Assembly (NCBI GenBank): GCA_019090795.1
Contig: JAHRVG010000029.1
Span: 1 to 64,000, forward strand
DNA from: Paracoccaceae bacterium
Lineage (GTDB): Bacteria; Pseudomonadota; Alphaproteobacteria; Rhodobacterales; Rhodobacteraceae
Length of the DNA: 64,000 nucleotides
Direction: 5' to 3'
Under the pieces are notes generated by a model. The model was not told the origin of the DNA. It worked only from the letters and a program-made list of their open reading frames with translations, and ran no database searches. Shown here in pieces: positions 1 to 7,143 of this stretch. Every line of letters begins with the position of its first letter. The first letter of the stretch is position 1. The translations under genes and the position numbers were made by a program.

Positions 1-50
1 GATCTACACCCTAGAGTTCGTCGGCAGCGTCAGATGTGTATAAGAGACAG
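1..50 (+). other. Illumina Nextera i5 adapter (sequencing artefact)
   Basis: Bases 1-9 match the end of the P5 primer, 10-17 (CCTAGAGT) fit an 8-base i5 index, 18-31 (TCGTCGGCAGCGTC) are the Nextera read-1 primer core, and 32-50 (AGATGTGTATAAGAGACAG) are the 19-bp Tn5 mosaic end used in tagmentation. The block is contiguous and exact, and the biological reading frame begins directly after it. It is untrimmed library adapter, not genome, and should be masked. The index appears to be the one sold as S516; that is from memory. Confidence 0.98.
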
Positions 51-52
51 GT

Positions 53-676
53 GCAGCTAAAGCGCAAAATTCTGCGATGTCGCCTATTGTAGCTGGAATT
101 GACGTTGTTGCTAAGGCAAGAGAGCAGGTATTAACAACTGCCCGGGTCGTCGCTCCTAGAAAAGAAGCTGCCACGGGTTTTGCCGAGAGTGGCGGCGCTT
201 TAACAAACTCTAGGGCTGAAATTTCAGCAACACACTCACCGGCGAAGCCGGAACAACCCTCACAGCCAAGCGGTTTTGGCAAGAATATTGCCAGCCAGAT
301 TCAAGGCATTACTTTGAAAACAGGCCAGACACGGATTGAATTGGCACCCCGTGGGCTGGGCAGCATTGTGATCGATTTACAGCCAAAGGAATCCGGTGTG
401 CTTCAGGTTATTCTGCGGGCGGAAAACCCGGCGGTATTGCAGGCTTTGCGGACTGACCGAGAAGTTTTACTCGCTGTCTTGTCAAATGGAGATGTGGAGC
501 CGGAAAATATATCACTTGATTTTGAGGGCTTTGGTCAAGGCGGGTTTCAGCATGCCGAAGAGGAAGGGGAATTGTTACACGCGAATACAGATATGGATGG
601 GATCAAGGTGCAGGATGATCCGGTTTTGACGCTAAATCGTCCTGTCGGGCTAGGGCAGCTTGATTTTTTTACTTGA
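53..676 (+). CDS. fliK: Flagellar hook-length control protein FliK, C-terminal part (5' truncated)
   Basis: The frame is open from the first base after the adapter to the TGA at 674-676, so the N-terminal part is missing because the contig begins here. The visible part has a low-complexity Ala/Ser/Glu-rich stretch, then the Flg_hook domain in roughly the last 120 residues (core LAPRGLGSIVIDLQPKESG, then alternating hydrophobic residues and LRTDREVLLAVLSNGD). FliK is secreted, measures hook length and switches the export gate through FlhB. It sits directly before flgD, the hook cap gene, a usual pairing. An internal ATG at 77 is unlikely to be the true start because the frame continues upstream. 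Confidence 0.85.
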   Translation, partial: AAKAQNSAMSPIVAGIDVVAKAREQVLTTARVVAPRKEAATGFAESGGALTNSRAEISATHSPAKPEQPSQPSGFGKNIASQIQGITLKTGQTRIELAPRGLGSIVIDLQPKESGVLQVILRAENPAVLQALRTDREVLLAVLSNGDVEPENISLDFEGFGQGGFQHAEEEGELLHANTDMDGIKVQDDPVLTLNRPVGLGQLDFFT

Positions 677-691
677 TACAGGAGAACATTG

Positions 692-1354
692 ATGGAAATT
701 GGAACAGCGACGGGCCTCCCAGAGCCACAGTCAACAGCTAGTGCTGCCGCATCGCAGTTGAACACGGATCTCGATAGTTTTTTGTTGCTTCTGACGGCAC
801 AAATAACCAATCAAGATCCATTGGAGCCTATGGATTCTACAACGTTCATTTCACAACTCGCGCAGCTGACGCAGGTGGAGCAAACCATCGAGACCAATCA
901 AAATCTAGAGGGCATTGGTCGGCAGCTTTCCAGCTTTAATGAATTGTCGGACGTACAGTTGATCGGGAGGGAGGTATTGGTGGCCTCCGAACACCTTGAT
1001 TTGAATTTTGGTGAGGCTAGGATGCAATTCGAGCTGTTGGACAATGCCGACCAGGTTAGCATCAATATTCTGGACGAGAGTGGGGCTGTCATCAAGGAGA
1101 TTAAAAACCTGCCAATAAGCGGCGGAGAAAAACATACAGTGACTTGGGACGGTTTGGATGCCGATGACCAACTGATTGAAGATGGTGCCTATAAATTTGA
1201 AGTAGTGTCGCTGGATTCAGAGTCTAACCGAATGCCATTTGTGAGTTATGCGACCACCTTTGTTGAGGAATTGAGCTTTACCAATGGCCAGCCAAAACTG
1301 TTGCTTCGTAATAGTGACGAAGTGTCCTCATCCGTTATTTTGGCTGTAAGATAG
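692..1354 (+). CDS. flgD: Flagellar hook capping protein FlgD
   Basis: The N-terminal half carries the conserved FlgD signature (DSFLLLLTAQITNQDPLEPM, then TTFISQLAQLTQVEQ), which acts in hook cap assembly. The C-terminal half is the beta-rich FlgD Ig/tudor region (VTWDGLDADDQLIEDGAYKF). FlgD is exported and caps the growing hook while FlgE subunits polymerise. The 220-residue length is normal. ATG 692 is chosen because GGAG at 681-684 lies 7 bases upstream; a TTG one codon earlier is in frame but closer to that site than usual. It follows fliK by 15 bp and is probably co-transcribed with it. Confidence 0.93.
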   Translation: MEIGTATGLPEPQSTASAAASQLNTDLDSFLLLLTAQITNQDPLEPMDSTTFISQLAQLTQVEQTIETNQNLEGIGRQLSSFNELSDVQLIGREVLVASEHLDLNFGEARMQFELLDNADQVSINILDESGAVIKEIKNLPISGGEKHTVTWDGLDADDQLIEDGAYKFEVVSLDSESNRMPFVSYATTFVEELSFTNGQPKLLLRNSDEVSSSVILAVR

Positions 1355-1385
1355 GGTCATAACTATCAGAAATCTAAGATTTTTA

Positions 1386-1417
1386 GAGAGGCCGAGGCTG
1401 AATCAGCCCGGCCTCTC
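1386..1417. terminator. Strong hairpin between convergent flgD and flagellin 1
   Basis: GAGAGGCCG (1386-1394) pairs perfectly with CGGCCTCTC (1409-1417), and GGC/GCC pairs continue inside around a small loop. It lies 31 bp after the flgD stop and downstream of the converging flagellin gene, so it probably ends transcription from both sides. There is no clear U-run on either side, so the call rests on the stem and its position. Confidence 0.6.
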
Positions 1418-1532
1418 CCTTATGAATTGGGAGGGTGGTGGAAGTTGCGAAATTGGTTGCACATGTTATTACAGAGACCAAACAGCTTCGTGACCGCCCT
1501 CCCTATTATTCCTCTAGAACCTTATGGATCTG

Positions 1533-2369
1533 TTAGCGGAATAGGCTCAGGATATTTTGCGGTGCCTGGTTGGCAATCGACAGGGATTGCGAGGCCAGTT
1601 GTTGTTGCACCTGCAAGGACTGAAGCCTTGCAGCCTCCTTCTCCATGTTGGCATCAACCATTGAACCGACACCACTGTCGATACGATCGGTCAGTTCTGT
1701 CAGGAACGTCTGCTGGGTCTCAATGGATTTCTCCGCGATCCCCAGTGATGTTGCTGAATCCGTTGCAGCGGTCAATTGTGTTGTCACGGTGGTCAGATCA
1801 GCTGCCAGAAGTGCAGTTGTCGAACTTGTGGTCAAATCAATTGCAGCGAGTGCCGATTGAATTGCGCCCAAATCCTGCTGGTTGAAGCTGATGGTTGTCG
1901 TGCCTACAGAACCGGCGCTGCTGCGGGTGATACCTGTGACCACAGTCACAGCGGATGTGCCATTCACCAGATCTTCGCCGTTAAAGGTCGACTGACTGAT
2001 CGTGGTGGTAATCCGCTCCGCCAATTCGTCGAGCTCATTCTGCACAGATGCGCGCACGCTGTCGGAACCGCCCTGTGCAAAGGCAACCCGTTCTGAAAAT
2101 TGATTAACCAAATCAACAACAGTTTCGGCACCAAGCCGGGCTGTCGAGATTGAGTTTTTAGTCAATGTCAGACTGTCGTTCACCGCATTAAACATCCCGC
2201 TGTCGGATTTCAGCGATTCAGAGATGCTGAAAAACGCCGCGTTATCCTTGCCAGAACTGACTTTCATGCCAGAACTGATGCGGTTTTGGGTGTCACCAAG
2301 ATTGTTATTGATTGACCGCAAGGTCGACAATGCCGACGTCGCGGCATTGTTAGTAAGTATAGAAGACAT
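1533..2369 (-). CDS. fliC: Flagellin, copy 1
   Basis: A 278-residue flagellin with the conserved N-terminal (MSSILTNNAATSALSTLRSI) and C-terminal (QQLASQSLSIANQAPQNILS) coiled-coil ends that form the D0/D1 filament core. The middle is short, Ser/Thr-rich, and lacks large surface domains. It is exported through the flagellar system and polymerises into the filament. It differs from copy 2 at 11 positions (25, 26, 40, 111, 118, 137, 156, 193, 194, 233, 237). A GGAG site lies just upstream of the ATG. It follows the flgI-flgJ-flgN-like run on the same strand but has its own conserved 5' region, so it probably has its own promoter. Confidence 0.96.
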   Translation of the reverse strand: MSSILTNNAATSALSTLRSINNNLGDTQNRISSGMKVSSGKDNAAFFSISESLKSDSGMFNAVNDSLTLTKNSISTARLGAETVVDLVNQFSERVAFAQGGSDSVRASVQNELDELAERITTTISQSTFNGEDLVNGTSAVTVVTGITRSSAGSVGTTTISFNQQDLGAIQSALAAIDLTTSSTTALLAADLTTVTTQLTAATDSATSLGIAEKSIETQQTFLTELTDRIDSGVGSMVDANMEKEAARLQSLQVQQQLASQSLSIANQAPQNILSLFR

Positions 2370-2397
2370 AATTTCTCCAATTTTCTGCTTTGTTAAG

Positions 2398-2429
2398 TCG
2401 TCTTTCTGACGAAGTGTGGGGTTTCCACA
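2398..2429 (-). promoter_or_regulatory. Flagellin 1 mRNA leader with two small hairpins
   Basis: On the minus strand, upstream of the ribosome site, TGTGG and CCACA pair around a 5-base loop, followed by TCGTC-AGAAA-GACGA, a 5-bp stem. Both stems are kept in copy 2 although the first loop differs, which argues the structure matters. A 26-bp block further upstream (about 2431-2456, containing CTTGTTTAAGTTCAATTC) is identical in both copies and is the best promoter candidate. In Caulobacter, FlbT acts on a flagellin mRNA leader; a flbT gene lies at 15085. Confidence 0.5.
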
Positions 2430-2492
2430 TGAGCAACGGCTAGCATAGAATTGAACTTAAACAAGAAAATTGTTTTTGGACGCCATGCGTAA

Positions 2493-2915
2493 TTACATCG
2501 ACTGATCTATTTGTTGCGAAAACAACACAGAGCTCGGATGCTTCTCGCCATCAAATCCATAAGATCCTTCTAGGCTGTGGCGTTTGCGGATTCTGGCAAT
2601 TACCGATTTTATTTCATGGGTTGCCTCTACCATATTAGCAAGTAATTGGGCATCTTTCTGGATCAGCCCGTTCAGTTCTTTAAGGCTCTTTCGCAAATCC
2701 TCGGCAGCTTTTGTCTCAAGCTTGAGCTGGGCCTTAATTTCCAGAGATGCCGAATCCAGCTTTTGTAAAAGGTTTGATTTTTGGTCAAACAGATCCACCA
2801 CGCGATCCAGGTCACCTTTGTTGATGGCTGCAATTTCTTCGCTCAACAGATTGAGAAGATCCCTAACCCCTGATTTGTCTTCAAGGGTTTTCTGGGCATT
2901 TAACATTCGTTTCAT
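2493..2915 (-). CDS. FlgN-like export chaperone
   Basis: A 140-residue, almost wholly helical, charged protein with heptad patterning over about residues 15-115, resembling the FlgN family that escorts hook-associated proteins FlgK and FlgL to the export gate. Sequence support is the family's helical pattern and position rather than a sharp motif. AAGGAGGA lies 6 bases before the ATG. It starts 3 bp after flgJ, in the order flgI-flgJ-this gene. Its last ~30 codons are inside the inverted repeat, and the same peptide end (SYGFDGEKHPSSVLFSQQID) is repeated as a relic after fliG. Confidence 0.65.
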   Translation of the reverse strand: MKRMLNAQKTLEDKSGVRDLLNLLSEEIAAINKGDLDRVVDLFDQKSNLLQKLDSASLEIKAQLKLETKAAEDLRKSLKELNGLIQKDAQLLANMVEATHEIKSVIARIRKRHSLEGSYGFDGEKHPSSVLFSQQIDQSM

Positions 2916-2918
2916 TTA

Positions 2919-3227
2919 CTATCCTCCTTGATTTTGAGCGCTTTTGTAGCTGTTAATCGCTGTTTCAATGCTTTGGGCAATTCCAGTGTTTCCCTGCAGT
3001 GCAATTTCATCTGCTACCGCAGTCGCGAGAAAGCTACGCCATTTTTCTTCAGCATCCCCGCCCCCGAAATTGCCAATGTCCACTGTTTTGATCATTTCTT
3101 CTACGACTTGTGAAAGAAACAGGGATTCAAACTTGCGTGCGGCTTCTTTCGCCTCATCGGGCGCATCTTGTTTCGGATGTATTGCAGTGTTGATTGGGCT
3201 GATCGTCGAGCCTTCGAGAATTTCCAT
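2919..3227 (-). CDS. flgJ: FlgJ-type rod-binding protein (single domain)
   Basis: A 102-residue protein matching only the rod-binding domain of FlgJ (EAARKFESLFLSQVVEEMIK, then ATAVADEIALQGNTGIAQSI). FlgJ is the periplasmic scaffold that caps the growing rod. The C-terminal muramidase domain found in enterobacterial FlgJ is absent, the usual state in alphaproteobacteria, where a separate lytic enzyme opens the wall; the candidate here is at 27105. It lies between flgI and the FlgN-like gene with short spacings, indicating one operon. Confidence 0.9.
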   Translation of the reverse strand: MEILEGSTISPINTAIHPKQDAPDEAKEAARKFESLFLSQVVEEMIKTVDIGNFGGGDAEEKWRSFLATAVADEIALQGNTGIAQSIETAINSYKSAQNQGG

Positions 3228-3238
3228 GTGATACCCTC

Positions 3239-4360
3239 TTAGATAATTTCTAGATCTGCATGAAGTGCGCCTGCCGCCTTGATGGCCTGCAGGATCGAAA
3301 TTGTTTCTGAAGCCCCTATTCCGATGGCGTTCAACCCATCCACAAGTCGTTGAAGGCTGACGTCGCCCTCTAGGACGGTAAATTTGGCCTGCTTGTTCTC
3401 GATTGCCACCGTGGTTTGTGGCACTACCACCGTTGTTCCGCCAATCGACAGTGGTGTTGGTTGACTTACCTCAATCCTGTCTTCCACAAGTATTGTAAGC
3501 CCTCCTTGGCTGATGGCAACTTTATCGATACGAACGTTGGCGCCGATTACAATCGTGCCGGACCGGGCATCTATAACTACTTTGGCAACGCTGTCCGGCG
3601 TTACGAGAATATTTTCAACAGTTGCAATCAAATCAATTATAGGAATCTTGTCTGGCGGGCGAATTTCGACTGTTGATAAATCCTGTGCTCTTGCCACCTT
3701 GGAACCGAAGAAATCGTTTATCGCGTCGGTTATGCGGATCGCGGTAGTAAAATCCGGGGTTCGCAGTGACAGTAAGACGGTCTCGAGATCGTTGAGCCTG
3801 AACTCGATTTCATTTTCAACGGTGGCGCCATTTTCGATGCGTGCAACTGTGGGCACGCCCTGAACAATACTTGCATTGGTTCCCTGAGCATTAAAGCCTG
3901 CTACGGCTATCGGGCCTTGGGCGACGGCATAGATTTCCCCGTTGGCGCCGGACAGGGGCGTCACAATCAGCGTCCCGCCGCGTAATGATGTGGCATCACC
4001 CAAGGATGACAACACAACATCTATTGTCGAGCCTGTTTTGGCAAAGGCAGGAAGCATTGAGGTCACCATGACCGCCGCTGTATTCTTTGTTTTGAGGTCT
4101 TCATTTGTGAGGTTGCCCACTCCGAGGCGCTCCAGCATCCCCTCGATAGAACTTTTGGTGAAGGGGCTGTTTCTAATACGATCCCCGGTGCCGTTTAACC
4201 CGACAACTAGCCCATAGCCCACAAGCTGGTTTTTCCGCACACCTTCAAAAATGACGATGTCTTTTATCCTGACTTGAGCCGATGCTTGTGACGCCAAAAC
4301 ACAGGCAAACACCAGCCCAACGAAGGGTATGACCCGCAGGATGCCTTGTACTAGACGCAT
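3239..4360 (-). CDS. flgI: Flagellar P-ring protein FlgI
   Basis: A 373-residue protein of normal length with an N-terminal signal peptide ending near ASQASAQ and the FlgI hallmark RIKDIVIFEGVRKNQLVGYG followed by LVVGLNGTGD. The rest follows the family, ending with a conserved region near GINAIGIGASETISILQAIK-like residues. FlgI is secreted by Sec and assembles around the distal rod in the peptidoglycan layer. It leads the flgI-flgJ-flgN-like operon. A YTATTCTTGC site lies 77 bp upstream on the same strand. Confidence 0.96.
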   Translation of the reverse strand: MRLVQGILRVIPFVGLVFACVLASQASAQVRIKDIVIFEGVRKNQLVGYGLVVGLNGTGDRIRNSPFTKSSIEGMLERLGVGNLTNEDLKTKNTAAVMVTSMLPAFAKTGSTIDVVLSSLGDATSLRGGTLIVTPLSGANGEIYAVAQGPIAVAGFNAQGTNASIVQGVPTVARIENGATVENEIEFRLNDLETVLLSLRTPDFTTAIRITDAINDFFGSKVARAQDLSTVEIRPPDKIPIIDLIATVENILVTPDSVAKVVIDARSGTIVIGANVRIDKVAISQGGLTILVEDRIEVSQPTPLSIGGTTVVVPQTTVAIENKQAKFTVLEGDVSLQRLVDGLNAIGIGASETISILQAIKAAGALHADLEII

Positions 4361-4436
4361 GGGCTTGGCTCTTTCATGAAAACAGTATCTGCACAGATGA
4401 ATATTTTATTTACTATCACCGTTATTTTCGCGGATA

Positions 4437-4446
4437 GCAAGAATAG
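4437..4446 (-). promoter_or_regulatory. Candidate flagellar operator (CTATTCTTGC)
   Basis: An exact CTATTCTTGC on the minus strand in the divergent gap between flgI and the response regulator gene at 4546. The same 8-10-base word recurs upstream of most other flagellar units in the window. A looser copy (TATTCCTTGA) is at about 4465-4474 on the plus strand. Confidence 0.55.
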
Positions 4447-4545
4447 ATTGGAAATAATCATCGGTATTCCTTGACTATTGAAGATTAGAGTGACAAAAAT
4501 GGAAAATAGTGCATAACTATGTATGCAAAACAAACGAGAGATCAT

Positions 4546-5340
4546 ATGACCAGTGTATTCCTTTACGAACCAAGAGATGAGCACCGTTCAGCTATTATTG
4601 TCGAGTTGTTATCCGCGCAAATAGAACCGATGCAAATCAATGATGGTTTCTTTCAAAGGGATTTGGGCTTACTGAATAAAAACGGCGCAAAGGCGCAGCC
4701 GTTCTTAATGGCGAGCAGTCCGCGCGCACTGGATCATATTCGAAATTTGCGCGCTGCAGGATGTCTCAATCCGGTTTTGGTCATGCGCGAGTCACGGAAC
4801 TCTCAGGAAACCGCGGAAGCTTTGGATGTGGGCGCGGATGATGATATTGTTTTGCCGGTGAATGGGATTGAGGTGAGATCACGGATTAGTTCGATTGTAC
4901 GCAGAACTTGTGGGCATATGTCTGACAGCATCTCTATTGATGAGATTACCGCGTATTTGGACGGCCGTGACCCAAAGGTTTCCGGCAACCGGGTCAAGCT
5001 AACCCCGCGAGAGTATGCGATATTTCAATATTTGGTGGTTAACTCGCCCAAGGTGGTTTCGCGGGTTGCCATTTATGATACTGTATACAGCCTGTCCGAT
5101 ACGCAACCTTTTGACAAAGTGATCGACGTATACATCTGCAAAATTCGCAAGAAGATCAGTGCAGCGAGTGAGTCAGGTTACCACTACATTGAGACGGTGT
5201 TCGGTCGTGGTTACAAGTTTTCGCCCCTGCAGGAACTCTCTAAAGACAATGATCTGTATCCGGCAAACGGTAGCATTTCAAATAGGAGCCGAGAAGTATT
5301 TTCACAATCCTTGGCGGCCTTAAACGAAAAACACTACTAG
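4546..5340 (+). CDS. OmpR/CtrA-family flagellar regulator with degenerate receiver (FtcR/Rem-like)
   Basis: The C-terminal part is a clear OmpR-type winged helix (LTPREYAIFQYLVVNSPKVV, then DVYICKIRKKI and GYHYIETVFGRGYKF). The N-terminal ~120 residues have a receiver-like pattern, but the acidic pair and the phosphorylatable Asp are not seen: the expected beta-3 end reads QPFLMASSPRA. That is the pattern of atypical CtrA-family regulators such as FtcR and Rem, which control flagellar genes in Rhizobiales. ATG 4546 has GAGAG upstream; an in-frame ATG at 4519 has a weaker site. It is divergent from flgI, and is the best candidate in the window to bind the recurring CTATTCTTGC word. That link is inference. 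Confidence 0.75.
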   Translation: MTSVFLYEPRDEHRSAIIVELLSAQIEPMQINDGFFQRDLGLLNKNGAKAQPFLMASSPRALDHIRNLRAAGCLNPVLVMRESRNSQETAEALDVGADDDIVLPVNGIEVRSRISSIVRRTCGHMSDSISIDEITAYLDGRDPKVSGNRVKLTPREYAIFQYLVVNSPKVVSRVAIYDTVYSLSDTQPFDKVIDVYICKIRKKISAASESGYHYIETVFGRGYKFSPLQELSKDNDLYPANGSISNRSREVFSQSLAALNEKHY

Positions 5341-5370
5341 GGTAGCTGTTGTAATAGCTCCCAAATTTTT
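5340..5370 (+). terminator. Probable rho-independent terminator after the FtcR-like gene
   Basis: GGG-T-AGCT, an 8-base loop, then AGCT-CCC, followed by AAATTTTT. The stem has one bulged base, and it begins at the last base of the stop codon. Confidence 0.5.
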
Positions 5371-5496
5371 GACCAAACCTTTCTACTGGCTCGCCCTTGT
5401 ACACGGTCACTACGTAATTCCAAGGCGGGAGATCGTCTATTTGGCTTTGTTTGTGACCGTTGACGATGGCTGGGAGGGTTGCTGTCAGGTAGCTGT

Positions 5497-5934
5497 TTAG
5501 GCCGATGCTGCACCGGGCATGGACATTTTTACGGTTATCGCACCGGATTGCTCGTGCAGGTACTCCTCGTCAAATTCAAAGCCGTAGCGCTCATAGAATG
5601 GACGACCGACCTTGTTCTCTTTGAAGACCTCAACCCGCAACGGTCCTTTGAGGCCAACAACATGATCAACCATGGCGCGGCCACGACCCTTCCCATGATG
5701 ATCTGGGTCAAGGAACAGCCCGCCGATTTCATTGCCGATCATGGCAATAAACCCAATGGGGATTCCGTTCTCTTCAATCACCCATGTTTCCGCGTTAGGC
5801 AGATACATGTTGCGCATCGCATCTTTGACGAAAGCCACAAAATCCGGGGCCAGAAACGGATGCGCCAATGTATTGGCCTCTTCCCAAATGGCAATAAGCG
5901 CGTCGGTGTCGTTTGTTGTATATTCTCTGATCAT
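5497..5934 (-). CDS. GNAT-family N-acetyltransferase
   Basis: A 145-residue protein with the GNAT fold in order: N-terminal MIREYTTNDTDALIAIWEEA, central beta strands with GFIAMIGNEIGGLFLDPDHH, the acetyl-CoA loop HGKGRGRAMVDHV, and a C-terminal GRPFYERYGFEFDEE. It transfers an acetyl group to an unknown amine, probably a small molecule or a protein. ATG 5934 is chosen because the family begins here; in-frame codons upstream belong to a broken GTPase gene whose stop lies 4 bases before. That spacing implies the two were once an operon. Nothing links it to motility apart from position. Confidence 0.88.
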   Translation of the reverse strand: MIREYTTNDTDALIAIWEEANTLAHPFLAPDFVAFVKDAMRNMYLPNAETWVIEENGIPIGFIAMIGNEIGGLFLDPDHHGKGRGRAMVDHVVGLKGPLRVEVFKENKVGRPFYERYGFEFDEEYLHEQSGAITVKMSMPGAASA

Positions 5935-5938
5935 TGTC

Positions 5939-6146
5939 TTACTTTCGATTGCGCTTCTGGATCGCTTGGATCGTTTCCTGCAGGGCTTTGGCGTCTCAGC
6001 CGCGTGATCACCCACCAGTGCATTAACCAGTGTGGATTTCCCGACACCGGTCGATCCAATAAAGGAAATTGTCTGCCCCATCTAGCACCAATCCGCAGCT
6101 TCTCTTGCGCGTCGTCACTAAGAGTATTGAGTGCAATCGCGGTCAC
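5939..6146 (-). pseudogene. rsgA: Remnant of RsgA-type ribosome-assembly GTPase
   Basis: Three pieces of one protein can be read in different frames. From 6146 the frame reads VTAIALNTLSDDAQEKL, like the segment before the P-loop in RsgA. A frame change then gives GQTISFIGSTGVGKSTLVNA, the Walker A of RsgA (GSSGVGKSTLVNAL). After about 10 more codons, another frame gives ALQETIQAIQKRNRK and a TAA at 5941-5939, matching the basic C-terminus of the family. The N-terminal domain, the G3 region and the zinc-binding domain are gone. So the gene has a missing 5' part, an internal deletion and at least one frameshift. Confidence 0.75.
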
Positions 6147-6772
6147 TCGAGAACAATGCCGTTGAGATTTTGGTCCCCGGGCAGTTTTGAGCGTTCTAGA
6201 ATAATCTTTGAAATTGCTTGCGAGCGTACGACTTTCAACTTCGCAAAGATCGGAGCGGCGTCACGTTCTTTCATTTGCCCCAGAACCATTACTGCCACTT
6301 CAATATCCAGACTATTCATTATGGCGGCTGCTTCTTTGGGTTTCATGTTGCGATAGATTTCCACAAGCCGTTTAAGGTCATCGCTTTTGGCTTTCTGAGC
6401 GCGAAAAAACAGATCTTCCAGATCTTTCTTCAGGTTGCTCAGGCGCGCTGTATCCTGCTTCAGTTTTTCCTCTGCAAGGCTGACACTTGCCCTGCGCTCT
6501 TCCAGCGAGGCTTTCTGCTTGTTCAGAAGGTCGCGCTCTTCGTTAATCGCCAAGAATATATCCTCTGGCGTTTCACATTGTTGTGGCTTAATCGCGACCA
6601 CTTTGTCTGGTGCCACTTTGGCCGCAAAAACCGGGCTTATGATGTTAAACAAATCCGATCCCTGTTTGTTTTTGTTAACAGTAGTATCGTCAAACAAGGG
6701 GATCACCAGCCTTGCACCACCGGTAATAGCCAAAAGGATCAATAGAGCGCGCAGGGAAATTTTGGGTCTCAC
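6143..6772 (-). CDS. motE: MotE-family flagellar motor chaperone (MgtE N-terminal domain)
   Basis: A 209-residue protein with a membrane/signal segment at about 8-27, a long coiled coil at about 70-140 (NEERDLLNKQKASLEERRAS), and a C-terminal MgtE-N-like helical domain with the family motif MKPKEAAAIMNSLDIEVAVM. In rhizobia MotE is a periplasmic chaperone for the motor protein MotC. No MotC was recognised here; the large exported protein at 40719 is a possible client, which is inference. It overlaps the DUF6468 gene by 4 bp and is last in the fliL-fliM-DUF6468-motE run. Confidence 0.82.
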   Translation of the reverse strand: MRPKISLRALLILLAITGGARLVIPLFDDTTVNKNKQGSDLFNIISPVFAAKVAPDKVVAIKPQQCETPEDIFLAINEERDLLNKQKASLEERRASVSLAEEKLKQDTARLSNLKKDLEDLFFRAQKAKSDDLKRLVEIYRNMKPKEAAAIMNSLDIEVAVMVLGQMKERDAAPIFAKLKVVRSQAISKIILERSKLPGDQNLNGIVLE

Positions 6773-7140
6773 GGCTCTTGACCCCTCGCGGTTTCAAAAA
6801 AACTGCGCACCAGCTCGGATTTTCCGGGTACGGAAACCCATCCAACATGAGCCTTCATTACGTTTTTCTTAGGTTTGAAGATTACTTTTTTCTCGTCATC
6901 CGAATGGTCTTCTGCCGTGCCAGGTGTTTCCGGAGAAGCGGTTTTTCTTGCCTCAACCTCCTTTAACTTTTCCAGCGATAATTCCGAACGATCCACCGCT
7001 TTTGAAAACTGGCCTACCATGGGTTCCAGCCCATTAAGAGCCGACAACAACTTGCGAACCCGAAGATCCACAAGATAGATATAGCCAATCGCGCCGACTA
7101 AAAGCGTTAGGATAAATCCATTTATAATGAGCGTTATCAT
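6769..7140 (-). CDS. DUF6468 flagellar membrane protein (PflI-like)
   Basis: A 123-residue protein with one N-terminal membrane segment (about 3-25), a short helical region (RKLLSALNGLEPMVGQFSKA) and a charged tail. It fits the DUF6468 family, which in alphaproteobacteria sits beside fliM and motE; the Caulobacter member PflI affects flagellum positioning. It starts 3 bp after the fliM stop and overlaps motE by 4 bp, so it is translated within the operon. Recognition rests on size, topology and neighbours. Confidence 0.65.
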   Translation of the reverse strand: MITLIINGFILTLLVGAIGYIYLVDLRVRKLLSALNGLEPMVGQFSKAVDRSELSLEKLKEVEARKTASPETPGTAEDHSDDEKKVIFKPKKNVMKAHVGWVSVPGKSELVRSFFETARGQEP

Positions 7141-7143
7141 TTG

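Larger units (their letters stand above)
1486..2584 (-). repeat. Left copy of 1,099-bp inverted repeat carrying a flagellin gene
   Basis: The reverse complement of this segment aligns without net indel to 13483-14581; coordinates convert as p to 16067-p, and both flagellin starts and stops obey this. It contains the end of the flgN-like gene, the flagellin 5' region, the whole flagellin gene and 47 bp beyond its stop. Outside the two boundaries the sequences are unrelated. Identity is highest in the coding region and the mRNA leader, and lower between the flgN stop and the promoter. Confidence 0.95.

Noticed and set aside
4351-4584. A 77-codon minus-strand open frame upstream of flgI
   Set aside because: It overlaps both flgI and the regulator gene, and its composition resembles AT-rich noncoding sequence.
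5479-6165. A 228-codon plus-strand open frame opposite the acetyltransferase gene
   Set aside because: It is antisense to a gene with clear GNAT motifs and to the rsgA remnant, and its translation has no recognisable domain.
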